Part shown: one piece after another, positions 45,465 through 53,538 of the stretch
Layout of the letters: each line of letters starts with the position of its first letter
Position numbering within the stretch: the stretch's first letter is position 1
Assembly (NCBI RefSeq): GCF_000719135.1
Contig: NZ_JOEK01000020.1
Span: forward strand, 124,001 to 188,000
DNA length: 64,000 nt
Direction: 5' to 3'
Origin: Streptomyces avicenniae
GTDB taxonomy: Bacteria; Actinomycetota; Actinomycetes; Streptomycetales; Streptomycetaceae
Program-made: the position numbers and the translations under genes
Notes under the pieces: generated by a model
Databases searched by the model: none
What the model saw: only the letters and a program-made list of their open reading frames with translations
What the model was told of the DNA's origin: nothing

Positions 45465-45633
45465 CGCGCGCCACCGCCCCATCCGTCCGGGAGCCGCCGC
45501 GCGCCGAATCCCCTTGGTCGCGCTCCCGTTCCGTCCCCACGCCCCGTCTCCCACCGGTGCCCTCCCGCCCGACGACCGCCTTTTCCCCGATAACGGCACC
45601 ATACGGGCGCCCACTGACAATCCCTCCCCTGGA
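45465..45633. other. intergenic region upstream of gntR-type gene, left part
   Basis: The 358-base gap up to the regulator start holds no supported gene. Its right half contains the operator and promoter listed separately and a long leader of about 150 bases. Confidence 0.4.
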
Positions 45634-45668
45634 TTGGTCTTGACCAAGGTGCCGTGCGCCCGTATGGT
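45634..45668 (+). promoter_or_regulatory. promoter with overlapping DasR-like operator
   Basis: TTGGTC-TT-GACCAA (45634-45647) is a perfect inverted repeat very close to the TGGTCTAGACCA element of DasR. Its right half contains the -35 TTGACC (45640-45645); a 17-base spacer leads to -10 TATGGT (45663-45668). An operator covering the -35 predicts repression, most simply autorepression by the GntR-type protein downstream. Confidence 0.65.
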
Positions 45669-45822
45669 CCCCACATACGCAACAACCTTTCATAATCGCG
45701 CCATTGGCCCGCCGGCCCATGGCGCCCTGCGCATGACCGCCCGTCGTCGCCGGTCCCGTACCCACGGTTCCCGCGAGGCGACGGCGGCCCCGCAGGAGGT
45801 GGGACGATCACGGGAGGCAAGG

Positions 45823-46551
45823 GTGGGGACCACTCAGCTCGGCCGCGCGCACACGGCCGAAAGGCAGCCGGAGCCCAAGTACTGGCACCTCAAGACGGTG
45901 CTGACGGCGGCGCTCGACTCCGAGTTCAGCGTCGGCCAGTCCCTGCCCGACGAGCGGACCCTCGCCGCACGGTTCGGCGTCGCCCGCGCCACCCTGCGTC
46001 AGGCCCTCGACCAGTTGGAGATGGAAGGCCGCCTCCAGCGGCGACGCGGCATCGGCACGACCGTGGCCCCGCCCCGGGTCGGCGTGGACGTCAGCCCGCG
46101 CGGCCAGGGACTCCCCGGCGCCCCGGGAGACCCCTGGGCCACCACGGACGGCGGCACCGCCCCGCCACCGCAGCCCGTCGCACGCCTCCTCGGCACGGAG
46201 CCGGGCGAGCCCGTGCAGATCGCCCACCGCAGTCTCATCAGCCACAGCCGGGCCGTCGCCGTCGAGCACGTCTACGTGCCCGTCCCCGCCTCGCCCGCCG
46301 ACCGCGGCGGCGTCCTGGCCCACCTCCACGCCCTCGCGCCCGACGGCCAGGACCGGGCTGTGGAACTGGGCTCCGCCGGGGCGGACGAGGCCCGGCGCCT
46401 CGACCAACTGCCCGGCGCCCCGGTCCTCGTCGTCACCACGCGCTACCTGTCCGGCGGGCACACGGTCGCCGTCGCCGTCGCGACCTACCGCGCCGACACG
46501 TGCCGTCTCACCTTCGGCGGACGGCAGCCCGTCATCGTTCCTGCCGACTGA
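45823..46551 (+). CDS. GntR-family transcriptional regulator (HutC/UTRA type)
   Basis: This 242 aa regulator has a winged helix at about residues 20-85 (LPDERTLAARFGVARATLRQ, then ALDQLEMEGRLQRRRGIGT) and a C-terminal UTRA ligand-binding domain starting at PVARLLGTEPGEPVQIAHRS. DasR has the same architecture, and such regulators usually sense phosphorylated sugars. GTG 45823 has GGGAGG 5 bases upstream. A DasR-like operator overlaps its own promoter. Its stop overlaps the convergent ROK gene by 20 bases. Ligand unknown. Confidence 0.9.
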   Translation: MGTTQLGRAHTAERQPEPKYWHLKTVLTAALDSEFSVGQSLPDERTLAARFGVARATLRQALDQLEMEGRLQRRRGIGTTVAPPRVGVDVSPRGQGLPGAPGDPWATTDGGTAPPPQPVARLLGTEPGEPVQIAHRSLISHSRAVAVEHVYVPVPASPADRGGVLAHLHALAPDGQDRAVELGSAGADEARRLDQLPGAPVLVVTTRYLSGGHTVAVAVATYRADTCRLTFGGRQPVIVPAD

Positions 46552-47701
46552 CGCGCTCCGGCAGCGCGAACAACTCCTCCTCCACCCGGTCGAGCGCCAG
46601 CCGCAGCGCGCCGAGCGGGACGGCCGCCGCGCCGAGCACGGACGCCACGACGCGCGGGGTGCGCAGGCAGTAACGTTCCAGCCGCGCCCGGAGCGGCTGC
46701 ACCACCCAGTCGAGCCCGGCCGCCCACCCGCCGATCACCACCAGCTCGGGGTCCAGCGCGAGCACCAGCGCCGTCACGTCGTGCACCAGGCGGTCGAGGA
46801 ACCGTTCCGCCGCCTGCGCCGCGCCCTCGTCCCCGGCTCCCGCGCGCGCGAAGACCGCCGCCACCGCCTGCTCGTCGAGCGGCACCAGCGGCTCCACGGA
46901 TGTGGAGAGCAGCCGCTCCGGAGTGGCCTGACGCCCCAGCAGGTGCAGGGCCCCGATCTCCCCGGCCGCCCCGCCGTGCCCCCGGTGCAGCCGCCCGCCG
47001 ATCAGCGACCCGGCGCCAGGACTGAGCCCCGCCAGGACCATCACCACGTCGTCCGCGCCGACCGCCGCGCCGAGCCACCGCTCGGCGAGCACCGCCGCGT
47101 TCGCGTCGTTCTCCACCTGCACCGGGCAGCCGAACATCTCGCCGAGCCGTTCCCGCAGCGGCAGCCCTGTCCAGCCGGGCAACGCCGTCCCGAGGCGCAC
47201 CGAGCCGTCAGGGCCGACGATCCCCGGGCTGGCCACGCCCACCGCCCGCAGGGCGGCGTCCGGCGCGCTGTGGGCGGCCAGCAGTTCCGTCGCCGTCTCG
47301 GCCGTGCACGCCAGCCGCTCCTCGGCCGACGCCGCCGTGGACACCTCGCGCGCGAGCGTCCCGAGGCGCCGCCCCGCCAGGTCGGACAGGACGGCCGCGA
47401 CCCGGTGTGCGCCCACCTCCACCCCGAGGAGATGCCCCGCCTCGGCGCGGAAACGGAAACGCCTGGCCGGGCGTCCGAGGCGCCGCGCCCCCGCCGTCGC
47501 GGGCTCCTCCGACGCGGCCACGAGACCGGACCGCGTCAGCCCGTCGAGCACTCCCTCGACGGTGGGACGCGACAGCCCGGTCGCCCCGGCCAGATCGGTC
47601 AGTGACCGCGGCGTCCGGCCCGCCTCGCGCAGCGCGCGCAGCACCACCGCCGAGTTGATCCGGCGCAGCAGCGACGGATCGCCGCCCACCAGGCCGCTCA
47701 C
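46532..47701 (-). CDS. ROK-family transcriptional regulator
   Basis: This 389 aa protein has an N-terminal winged helix (SLTDLAGATGLSRPTVEGVL, about residues 30-49) and a ROK sugar-kinase-like domain. The ATPase-type loop GVEVGAHRVAAVLSDLAG and the block HGGAAGEIGALHLLG are present. The usual zinc motif CxCGxxGCxE, expected right after GEIG, is absent, so this is more likely a sensor than a kinase. It starts at GTG 47701, 19 bases from the purB stop. Adjacent GntR and ROK regulators suggest sugar control nearby, but no sugar operon lies here. Confidence 0.87.
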   Translation of the reverse strand: MSGLVGGDPSLLRRINSAVVLRALREAGRTPRSLTDLAGATGLSRPTVEGVLDGLTRSGLVAASEEPATAGARRLGRPARRFRFRAEAGHLLGVEVGAHRVAAVLSDLAGRRLGTLAREVSTAASAEERLACTAETATELLAAHSAPDAALRAVGVASPGIVGPDGSVRLGTALPGWTGLPLRERLGEMFGCPVQVENDANAAVLAERWLGAAVGADDVVMVLAGLSPGAGSLIGGRLHRGHGGAAGEIGALHLLGRQATPERLLSTSVEPLVPLDEQAVAAVFARAGAGDEGAAQAAERFLDRLVHDVTALVLALDPELVVIGGWAAGLDWVVQPLRARLERYCLRTPRVVASVLGAAAVPLGALRLALDRVEEELFALPERVSRQER

Positions 47702-47720
47702 AGCGCCCGTGTCCCCGCGC

Positions 47721-49151
47721 TCAGAGAATTGCGCCGGGCCGGTAGGCCGCCGCCGCCGGATACCGCTTGACGACGTCCTCGACCCGCGCGACCACCGCCG
47801 CGACCTGGCCGCCGGCGGCGCCGGTGAACGACAGGCGGTCCGCCATGAGGGCGTCGAGTCCCGGCCGGTCCAGCGGGATGCGTCCGTCCCCGGCCAGCCG
47901 GTCCAGCAGCTCGTTGCGCTCGGCGCCCTCGCGCAGGGCGAGCGCGGACGCCACGGCGTGCTCCTTGATCGCCTCGTGCGCCGTCTCACGGCCGACGCCC
48001 GCGCGTACGGCCGCCATCAGCACCTTCGTCGTCGCCAGGAAGGGCAGGTAGCGGTCCAGCTCCCGCGCGACCACCGGGCGGAAGGCGCCGAACTCGTCCA
48101 GCACCGTCAGGAACGTCTCCACCAGGCCGTCGAACGCGAAGAACGCGTCGGGCAGCGCGACGCGCCGGACGACGGAACAGGAGACGTCGCCCTCGTTCCA
48201 CTGGTCACCGGCGAGTTCGCCCGTCATCGACGCGTAGCCGCGCAGGACCACCGCCAGCCCGTTGACCCGCTCGCACGACCGGGTGTTCATCTTGTGCGGC
48301 ATCGCCGACGAGCCGACCTGGCCGGGCTGGAACCCCTCCGTCACCAGCTCCTGCCCGGCCATCAGCCGGATCGTCTTCGCCAGCGAGGACGGCGCCGCGG
48401 CGAGCTGCACCAGCGCCGTCGTCACCTCGAAGTCCAGCGAGCGCGGGTAGACCTGCCCGACGGAGGTGAAGACCTGGCCGAAGCCGAGGTGACCGGCGAT
48501 CCTGCCCTCCAGCTCGGCGAGCTTGCGCTCGTCGCCGCCGAGGAGGTCCAGCATGTCCTGCGACGTGCCCACCGGGCCCTTGACGCCACGCAGCGGGTAG
48601 CGGGTCAGCAGCTCCTCCAGCCGCCCGAAGGCGACCAGCAGTTCGTCGGCGGCGGTGGCGAAACGCTTCCCCAGCGTCGTCGCCTGCGCCGGGACGTTGT
48701 GCGAGCGCCCCGCCATCACCACGTCGCCGTACTCGGCGGCCAGGCTCGCGAGCCGCGCGAGCAGCGCCACCGTCCGGTCGCGCACCAGTTCGAGGGACAG
48801 CCGGATCTGGAGCTGCTCGACGTTCTCCGTCAGGTCGCGCGAGGTCATGCCCTTGTGTACCTGCTCGTGCCCCGCCAGCGCGTTGAACTCCTCGATCCGC
48901 GCCTTGACGTCGTGCCGGGTGACGCGCTCGCGCTCCGCGATCGAGCCGAGGTCCACCTGCTCCAGCACCCGCTCGTAGTCCGCGACCGCGCCCTCGGGCA
49001 CCGGGACGCCCAGCTCGTCGAGCGCCCGGAGCACCGCGAGCCACAGACGGCGCTCCAGCACCACCTTGTGCGCGGGGGACCAGAGTCCGGCGAGATCGAC
49101 GGAGGCGTAGCGGGCGGCGAGGACGTTCGGGATGCGGGGCTTGTCAGTCAC
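47721..49151 (-). CDS. purB: adenylosuccinate lyase
   Basis: This 476 aa fumarase/aspartase-superfamily enzyme acts twice in purine synthesis (SAICAR and adenylosuccinate cleavage). The signature loop GSSAMPHKMN (about residues 277-286) is intact; HKGMTSRDLTENVEQLQ and MAGRSHNVPAQATTLG supply catalytic residues. It starts at GTG 49151, 8 bases after a TAGAAT -10 box, so it is probably leaderless. The ROK regulator gene follows. Confidence 0.96.
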   Translation of the reverse strand: MTDKPRIPNVLAARYASVDLAGLWSPAHKVVLERRLWLAVLRALDELGVPVPEGAVADYERVLEQVDLGSIAERERVTRHDVKARIEEFNALAGHEQVHKGMTSRDLTENVEQLQIRLSLELVRDRTVALLARLASLAAEYGDVVMAGRSHNVPAQATTLGKRFATAADELLVAFGRLEELLTRYPLRGVKGPVGTSQDMLDLLGGDERKLAELEGRIAGHLGFGQVFTSVGQVYPRSLDFEVTTALVQLAAAPSSLAKTIRLMAGQELVTEGFQPGQVGSSAMPHKMNTRSCERVNGLAVVLRGYASMTGELAGDQWNEGDVSCSVVRRVALPDAFFAFDGLVETFLTVLDEFGAFRPVVARELDRYLPFLATTKVLMAAVRAGVGRETAHEAIKEHAVASALALREGAERNELLDRLAGDGRIPLDRPGLDALMADRLSFTGAAGGQVAAVVARVEDVVKRYPAAAAYRPGAIL

Positions 49152-49159
49152 GGCACCGG

Positions 49160-49165
49160 ATTCTA
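49160..49165 (-). promoter_or_regulatory. -10 box upstream of purB
   Basis: TAGAAT on the minus strand, 8 bases before the GTG start of purB. Confidence 0.4.
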
Positions 49166-49169
49166 CGGG

Positions 49170-49946
49170 CTACTCCTCGTTCACCGGCGGGGCGAGGTCA
49201 GGACGCTTCGGCGCCCGCCCGTCGCCCGACGACCGGCCCGTCAGGCGCCGCCCGATCCAGGGGATGAGGTGCTCCCGCGCGAACCGTACGTCCGCGGTGC
49301 GCCGCGCGTACCAGCCCGCCGGCAGGGAGAGCGGCAGCGTCTCGTCCCACGCGAATCCGGCCTCGTACCCCAGCCGCTGCCACACGGCCTCGGCCACCCG
49401 CCGGTGCCCCTCCGGGCTGAGGTGCAGCCGGTCGTCCGCCCACAGACGCGGGTCGCCGAGCGACGTGGAGGCGTACAGGTCCACCACGACGGCGCCGTGC
49501 CGCTCGGCCAGCTCGTCGATGAACTCGAACAGGCGCTCCATGCGGCTCCGGTAGCGCTCCAGCATCGGGCCGCGCCGCGCCGGGCTGCGCATGAGCACCA
49601 GTTGCTTGCACGTGGGCGCGAGCTGCTCGACGGACTGCCGCAGCAGTCCCGTGACCTGCTCCAAGTCGCAGCGGGGCCGCAGGACGTCGTTCAGGCCGCC
49701 GACGAGCGTCACGAGGTCCGCGCCCATCGCCGCGGCGGTGGGCACCTGTTCCTCCGCGATCTGCCGCATCAGCTTGCCCCTGACGGCCAGGTTGCCGTAC
49801 ATGAAACCGGCCCTGCGGCTCGCGAAGCGCTGGGCGAGCAGGTCGGCCCAGCCGCGGTAGGTGCCGTCCGGCATGAGGTCCGACATGCCCTCGGTGAACG
49901 AGTCCCCGACGGCGACGAAACTGCGGAAATCAGGTGCGCTGTCCAT
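49170..49946 (-). CDS. SGNH/GDSL hydrolase
   Basis: This 258 aa esterase/lipase-like enzyme has block I with nucleophile Ser in VAVGDSFTEGM (residues 11-21), block III GGLNDVLRP (about 88) and block V DDRLHLSPEGHRRVAE (catalytic Asp/His, about 170-185). No signal peptide, so likely cytosolic. It resembles the acyl-hydrolase group that removes acetyl groups from small molecules or glycans. It lies 18 bases before the purB start on the same strand. Confidence 0.9.
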   Translation of the reverse strand: MDSAPDFRSFVAVGDSFTEGMSDLMPDGTYRGWADLLAQRFASRRAGFMYGNLAVRGKLMRQIAEEQVPTAAAMGADLVTLVGGLNDVLRPRCDLEQVTGLLRQSVEQLAPTCKQLVLMRSPARRGPMLERYRSRMERLFEFIDELAERHGAVVVDLYASTSLGDPRLWADDRLHLSPEGHRRVAEAVWQRLGYEAGFAWDETLPLSLPAGWYARRTADVRFAREHLIPWIGRRLTGRSSGDGRAPKRPDLAPPVNEE

Positions 49947-49974
49947 GGCCGCATCATCGTAGCCAGGGCCCTTG

Positions 49975-49980
49975 TATGCT
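49975..49980 (+). promoter_or_regulatory. -10 box for leaderless MOSC gene
   Basis: TATGCT, exactly 7 bases before GTG 49988. Confidence 0.45.
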
Positions 49981-49987
49981 CACCGGC

Positions 49988-50839
49988 GTGGCCCGTGTTG
50001 CCGAAGTGACCTCCTACCCGATCAAGGGCTGTGCGGGAGTGACCGTTCCCGCGATCCGCTTCGGCCCGGCGGGGGCGGCGCACGACCGCGCGTTCATGGT
50101 CACCGACACGGCGGGCGTCTTCCGGAGCCAGCGGGCCGATCCCCGGCTCTCCCTCATACGCCCGCGTGTCAGCGAGGACGGCTCCCTGCTTCGCCTCGAA
50201 GCGCCCGGTCTCGGTCCGCTCGACGTCCCGGTGCACGCGGAGGGGCCCGCCCGGCCCGTCTCCCTCTTCGGGGACCCCTACCGCGGCATCGACCAGGGCG
50301 CCGACGCCGCCGCCTGGCTCACGGAGGTCCTGGCCACCCCCAGCCGCCTCGTCCGGGTGCCGCCCGACCACGGCCGCGTCACGGACGGGGTGACGCCCGG
50401 CACCTCCGGATACGCGGACAGCTCCGCCGTCCACATCCTGTCCCAGGCATCCCTCGACGGCCTGAACGCCCGGCTGGCCGCCGAAGGGCGACCGCCTCTG
50501 CCGATGGACCGCTTCCGTCCGAACCTCGTGGTCACCGGCTGGGCGGAGCCGCACACCGAGGACAGGGTGCGTGAGGCAGCCGTCGGCGCCGCGGTCCTCG
50601 GGTACACCAAGCTCGCCGTCCGCTGCGCCGTCACGCTGGTCAACCAGGCGACGGGCGCGCGCTCCGGGCCCGAGCCGCTGCGCACGCTGGCCCGCTACCG
50701 CAGGGGGGCCGACATCGGGACGGGCGGGGGCGGGGTCTCGTTCGGCGCGAAGTTCTCCGTCGTGCGCCCCGGGCGGATCGCGGTGGGCGACGAGATACGG
50801 GTCGCCGCGTGGGCCGACGCCGGGCCCGTCCCCGCGTGA
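49988..50839 (+). CDS. MOSC-domain protein (YcbX/mARC-like)
   Basis: This 283 aa protein has an N-terminal MOSC_N barrel (VTSYPIKGCAGVTVPAIRF, GAAHDRAFMVTD) and a C-terminal MOSC domain (PMDRFRPNLVVTGW, about residues 175-188; later the RCAVTLVNQATG strand with the conserved Cys that ligates molybdenum). Related enzymes reduce N-hydroxylated compounds with molybdenum cofactor. I chose GTG 49988, because TATGCT 7 bases upstream makes a leaderless start likely; ATG 49976 lies inside that -10 box. Confidence 0.88.
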   Translation: MARVAEVTSYPIKGCAGVTVPAIRFGPAGAAHDRAFMVTDTAGVFRSQRADPRLSLIRPRVSEDGSLLRLEAPGLGPLDVPVHAEGPARPVSLFGDPYRGIDQGADAAAWLTEVLATPSRLVRVPPDHGRVTDGVTPGTSGYADSSAVHILSQASLDGLNARLAAEGRPPLPMDRFRPNLVVTGWAEPHTEDRVREAAVGAAVLGYTKLAVRCAVTLVNQATGARSGPEPLRTLARYRRGADIGTGGGGVSFGAKFSVVRPGRIAVGDEIRVAAWADAGPVPA

Positions 50840-50908
50840 CACATCCCAGGGCGTGAGAGCCGGGGAGCGGGGCACCCGGAAGGAACGTCGAGACAAAAAG
50901 GTGTGATG

Positions 50909-51172
50909 ATGGAAATCTCCGGCATTATCAGTGCGATCGTCATCGGTCTCATCATCGGACTCCTGGGGCGTCTGGTGCTTCCCGGGCGTCAGCGCATCGG
51001 CATCCTCTGGACGATCGCCGTCGGCATCATCGCCGCCCTCCTCGGCTCGGCCCTCGCGTCCGGGCTCGACGTGAACGACACGAACGGCGTGGACTGGATC
51101 GAATGGCTGATCCAGATCGGGCTCGCCGCCGTCGGTGTCTCGCTCGTCGCCGGTGGCCGGAGCAGGCGCTGA
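50909..51172 (+). CDS. GlsB/YeaQ/YmgE-family membrane protein
   Basis: This 87 aa protein has three hydrophobic helices: SAIVIGLIIGLLGRLVLPGR, TIAVGIIAALLGSALAS and GLAAVGVSLVAGG. It belongs to the transglycosylase-associated family, often stress-induced, of unknown mechanism. AAAAAGG lies 7 bases before ATG 50909, chosen over ATG 50906 and GTG 50903. It is followed by, and possibly overlaps, the next acetyltransferase gene. Confidence 0.88.
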   Translation: MEISGIISAIVIGLIIGLLGRLVLPGRQRIGILWTIAVGIIAALLGSALASGLDVNDTNGVDWIEWLIQIGLAAVGVSLVAGGRSRR

Positions 51173-51768
51173 GCACCCCGGCCCCGAGGCCGGGGCCCCT
51201 GCGCCCCGGCCCGATCGGCACCGCGCGTCTGCTCCTCGTGCCCCTGCACCCCGGGCACGCGGCGGAGATGGCCGCGGTGCTGGCCGATCCCGGCCTCTAC
51301 CGGTTCACCGGCGGCACACCGCCCACCGCGGGGGCCCTGCGGTCGCGGTACGAACGGCTCGCCGTGGGCTCGCCCGACCCGGCCGTCTCCTGGTGCAACT
51401 GGACGATCGGCCTGCGCGAGGGCGGTCACCTCGCCGGCACGGTCCAGGCCACCGTGACGTCCGCCGCCGCGACCGGCCGGGAGCCGGTCGCCGAGGTCGC
51501 CTGGGTGGTGGGGACGCCCTGGCAGGGACGCGGCATCGCCACCGAGGCGGCACGCGGGCTCGTCGGCTGGCTCGCGGGCCGGTCGGTCCACCGCGTCGTC
51601 GCCCACGTCCACCCGGAGCACGCCGCCTCGGCGGCCGTCGCGCACGCCCTCGGACTCGCGCCCACCCCGCACCGGCAGGACGGCGAGATCCGGTGGGCCG
51701 GGACGCCGTACGGACGCCACCACCCGCCCGGCGGCGCCGCGGATGCCGATCGCCCGGCCCCTTCCTAG
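51103..51768 (+). CDS. GNAT-family N-acetyltransferase, start uncertain
   Basis: The GNAT domain (RimJ/RimL-like) begins at GTARLLLVPLHPGHA; the acetyl-CoA loop is VGTPWQGRGIATEAARGLVG (Q-x-R-G-x-A), and HPEHAASAAVAHALGL is the C-terminal helix. The only in-frame ATG (51103) overlaps the membrane protein gene by 70 bases and yields an Arg-rich leader unlike the family. A CTG at 51169, overlapping the previous stop as CTGA, would give a normal N-terminus (L-S-T-P-A). The true start needs mapping. Acceptor unknown. Confidence 0.82.
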   Translation: MADPDRARRRRCLARRRWPEQALSTPAPRPGPLRPGPIGTARLLLVPLHPGHAAEMAAVLADPGLYRFTGGTPPTAGALRSRYERLAVGSPDPAVSWCNWTIGLREGGHLAGTVQATVTSAAATGREPVAEVAWVVGTPWQGRGIATEAARGLVGWLAGRSVHRVVAHVHPEHAASAAVAHALGLAPTPHRQDGEIRWAGTPYGRHHPPGGAADADRPAPS

Positions 51769-51817
51769 AGTGACGGGAGAGTTCGCGCGCACGGGGGGCA
51801 GACACAGGAGGCGGTTC

Positions 51818-52411
51818 ATGGCCAGGCTCAAGTCCGTATCCAAGAATCACGCGGCCGGTAGCAGCCAGCCGTGGCTGCACCAGCAGGGCGAGGTGATCCA
51901 GGAGTTCGGCACGGTCAGGCAGCTGCCGATGGTCCTGTCGTACGACACCCGGATGTACTCCTGCCAGCGGCTGAACCAGGTCCTCAGCGACAGCCAGATG
52001 CTCTACAACCTCTACAAGAAGTGCCACTGGCTGATGCGTGGCCCGACCTTCTACTCGCTCCACCTGCTGCTCGACAAGCACGCGGGCGAGCAGCTGGAGC
52101 TGGTGGACACCATCGCGGAACGGGTGCAGTCCCTCGGGGGCGTCGCCGTCGGCGACCCGCGGCACGCGGCGGAGATCACCAAGGTGCCGCGCCCGCCGAA
52201 CGGCGTCGAGGAGGTCCCGGCCATGATCTCCCGGCTGCTGGAGGCGCACACGCTGATCCTGACCGACTCCCACGACGCGGCGGCGCGGGCGGACGAGATG
52301 GGGGACGACGGCACCAACGACCTGCTCGTCTCCGACGTCATCAGGACCGGGGAGCTGGAGTCCTGGTTCCTCGCCGAGCATCTCGTGGACACGCCGCTCG
52401 TGCGGGCCTGA
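51818..52411 (+). CDS. Dps-like ferritin family protein
   Basis: This 197 aa protein of the Dps/ferritin-like superfamily stores iron and may protect DNA. The ferroxidase-type helix KCHWLMRGPTFYSLHLLLDK and HAGEQLELVDTIAERVQSLG contain the His, Asp and Glu ligands. N-terminal extension MARLKSVSKNH is basic and could bind DNA. AGGAGG lies 6 bases before ATG 51818. A hairpin terminator follows. Streptomyces carry several Dps proteins with different tails; this one has a basic N-tail. Confidence 0.92.
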   Translation: MARLKSVSKNHAAGSSQPWLHQQGEVIQEFGTVRQLPMVLSYDTRMYSCQRLNQVLSDSQMLYNLYKKCHWLMRGPTFYSLHLLLDKHAGEQLELVDTIAERVQSLGGVAVGDPRHAAEITKVPRPPNGVEEVPAMISRLLEAHTLILTDSHDAAARADEMGDDGTNDLLVSDVIRTGELESWFLAEHLVDTPLVRA

Positions 52412-52422
52412 ACGACGCGCGG

Positions 52423-52459
52423 AGCCGGGCGCACCCCTCGGGGGTGTGCCCGGCTCCTG
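52423..52459 (+). terminator. hairpin terminator after dps-like gene
   Basis: GGAGCCGGGC (52423-52432) pairs with GCCCGGCTCC (52450-52459); the inner bases CACCCC/GGGGGTG extend the stem. Confidence 0.75.
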
Positions 52460-52573
52460 TGTGTGCGGGTGTGTGCGGGCGGCCGGGGCGCGTGGGGTCA
52501 CCGGTGTCGTCGATGCGTCGGAAGCCGACCGGAATTGACGCCCGGGAGGCGCTTGATGTCCTTTTCGGTATTT

Positions 52574-52598
52574 CGGACAAGAAAATCCTTTCTGTCCG
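52574..52598 (+). promoter_or_regulatory. AT-rich inverted repeat in DUF1206 leader
   Basis: CGGACAAGAAA-ATCC-TTTCTGTCCG forms a 10-bp stem with a one-base bulge, 78-102 bases before the DUF1206 start. It could be an operator or an RNA hairpin. Confidence 0.35.
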
Positions 52599-52675
52599 GA
52601 ACGCTCCGGCCCAGGAGGTCGTTTCCGCTTCGGGTGCCGGGGCAGCCGAGTGGGACACGACCTGGAGGCATGGCG

Positions 52676-53506
52676 ATGGGATCAGCAATCGGACTACAGG
52701 GCCGGGCGACCGCCCGCCGGGCGGCCAACAGTTCGGCGATGGACGGCGCGGCACGCTGGGGACTGGTCGCGCGCGGCGTCCTCTACCTCCTGATCGGCGC
52801 CCTCGCCTGGCAGATAGCCTTCGGCACGGGGGCGGAGCAGGCCGATCAGGGCGGCGCCCTCCGCGAGTTGTCGGAGAAGCCGCTCGGTGGCTTCCTCATC
52901 TGGGCCGTCGGTGTGGGGCTGGTGGGCATGGCGTTGTGGCGGCTGTCCGAGGCGCTGTTCGGCGCCTCGGGACCTGACGGGCGCAAGGCGACCAAGCGGC
53001 TGCTCTCGGCCGGACGGTTCGTCTTCTACTGCTTCGGCGCGTACACCGTCCTCTCCTTCGCGATGGGCGAGAGCGGCAGCGGGTCGAGCGACCAGCGCTC
53101 CCAGGACATCACCGCCCGCGCCCTCGACCTGCCCGCCGGGCAGTGGCTCGTCGGGGCGGTGGGCCTCGGGATCGCCGCCGCGGGCCTGATGATCGCGGTA
53201 CGCGCCCTCATGCGGAAGTTCCGCAAGCACCTCAAGGACGGCCATCTGCCCCGCCGGGCACGACGGTTGATCGACACCCTCGGCATAGGCGGGGGACTGG
53301 CCCGGGGCGCGACCTTCGCGGTGGCCGGTGTGTTCGCCGTCCAGGCAGCCGCCGACTACGACCCGGACAAGACCAAGGGGATGGACGACACCCTCCGCAG
53401 CTTCGCCGACACCCCCGCGGGCCCGGCACTGCTGGTCGTGATGGCCGTGGGCCTGGTGATGTTCGGTGTCTTCTCCATAGCCCTCGCCCGCTGGCGGGAC
53501 GTCTGA
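52676..53506 (+). CDS. DUF1206 family membrane protein
   Basis: This 276 aa actinobacterial membrane protein is built of three repeats of a two-helix unit, each beginning with an R-G-x-x-[YF] element: LVARGVLYLLIGALAW, LLSAGRFVFYCFGAYTVLSF and GLARGATFAVAGVFAVQAA. The family has no known function. GGAGG lies 7 bases before ATG 52676; an in-frame ATG at 52556 also has GGGAGG 6 bases upstream, but its coding sequence is AT-rich and unlike a gene. The gene is convergent with the ECF42 sigma gene. Confidence 0.85.
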   Translation: MGSAIGLQGRATARRAANSSAMDGAARWGLVARGVLYLLIGALAWQIAFGTGAEQADQGGALRELSEKPLGGFLIWAVGVGLVGMALWRLSEALFGASGPDGRKATKRLLSAGRFVFYCFGAYTVLSFAMGESGSGSSDQRSQDITARALDLPAGQWLVGAVGLGIAAAGLMIAVRALMRKFRKHLKDGHLPRRARRLIDTLGIGGGLARGATFAVAGVFAVQAAADYDPDKTKGMDDTLRSFADTPAGPALLVVMAVGLVMFGVFSIALARWRDV

Positions 53507-53538
53507 GCCCTCGGGGCCGACCGGCGTCCGGCGGGCTG

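Noticed and set aside
52530..52560. GGAATTGACG upstream of DUF1206 as a SigR promoter
   Set aside because: No GTT follows at the 18-base spacing the SigR consensus requires.
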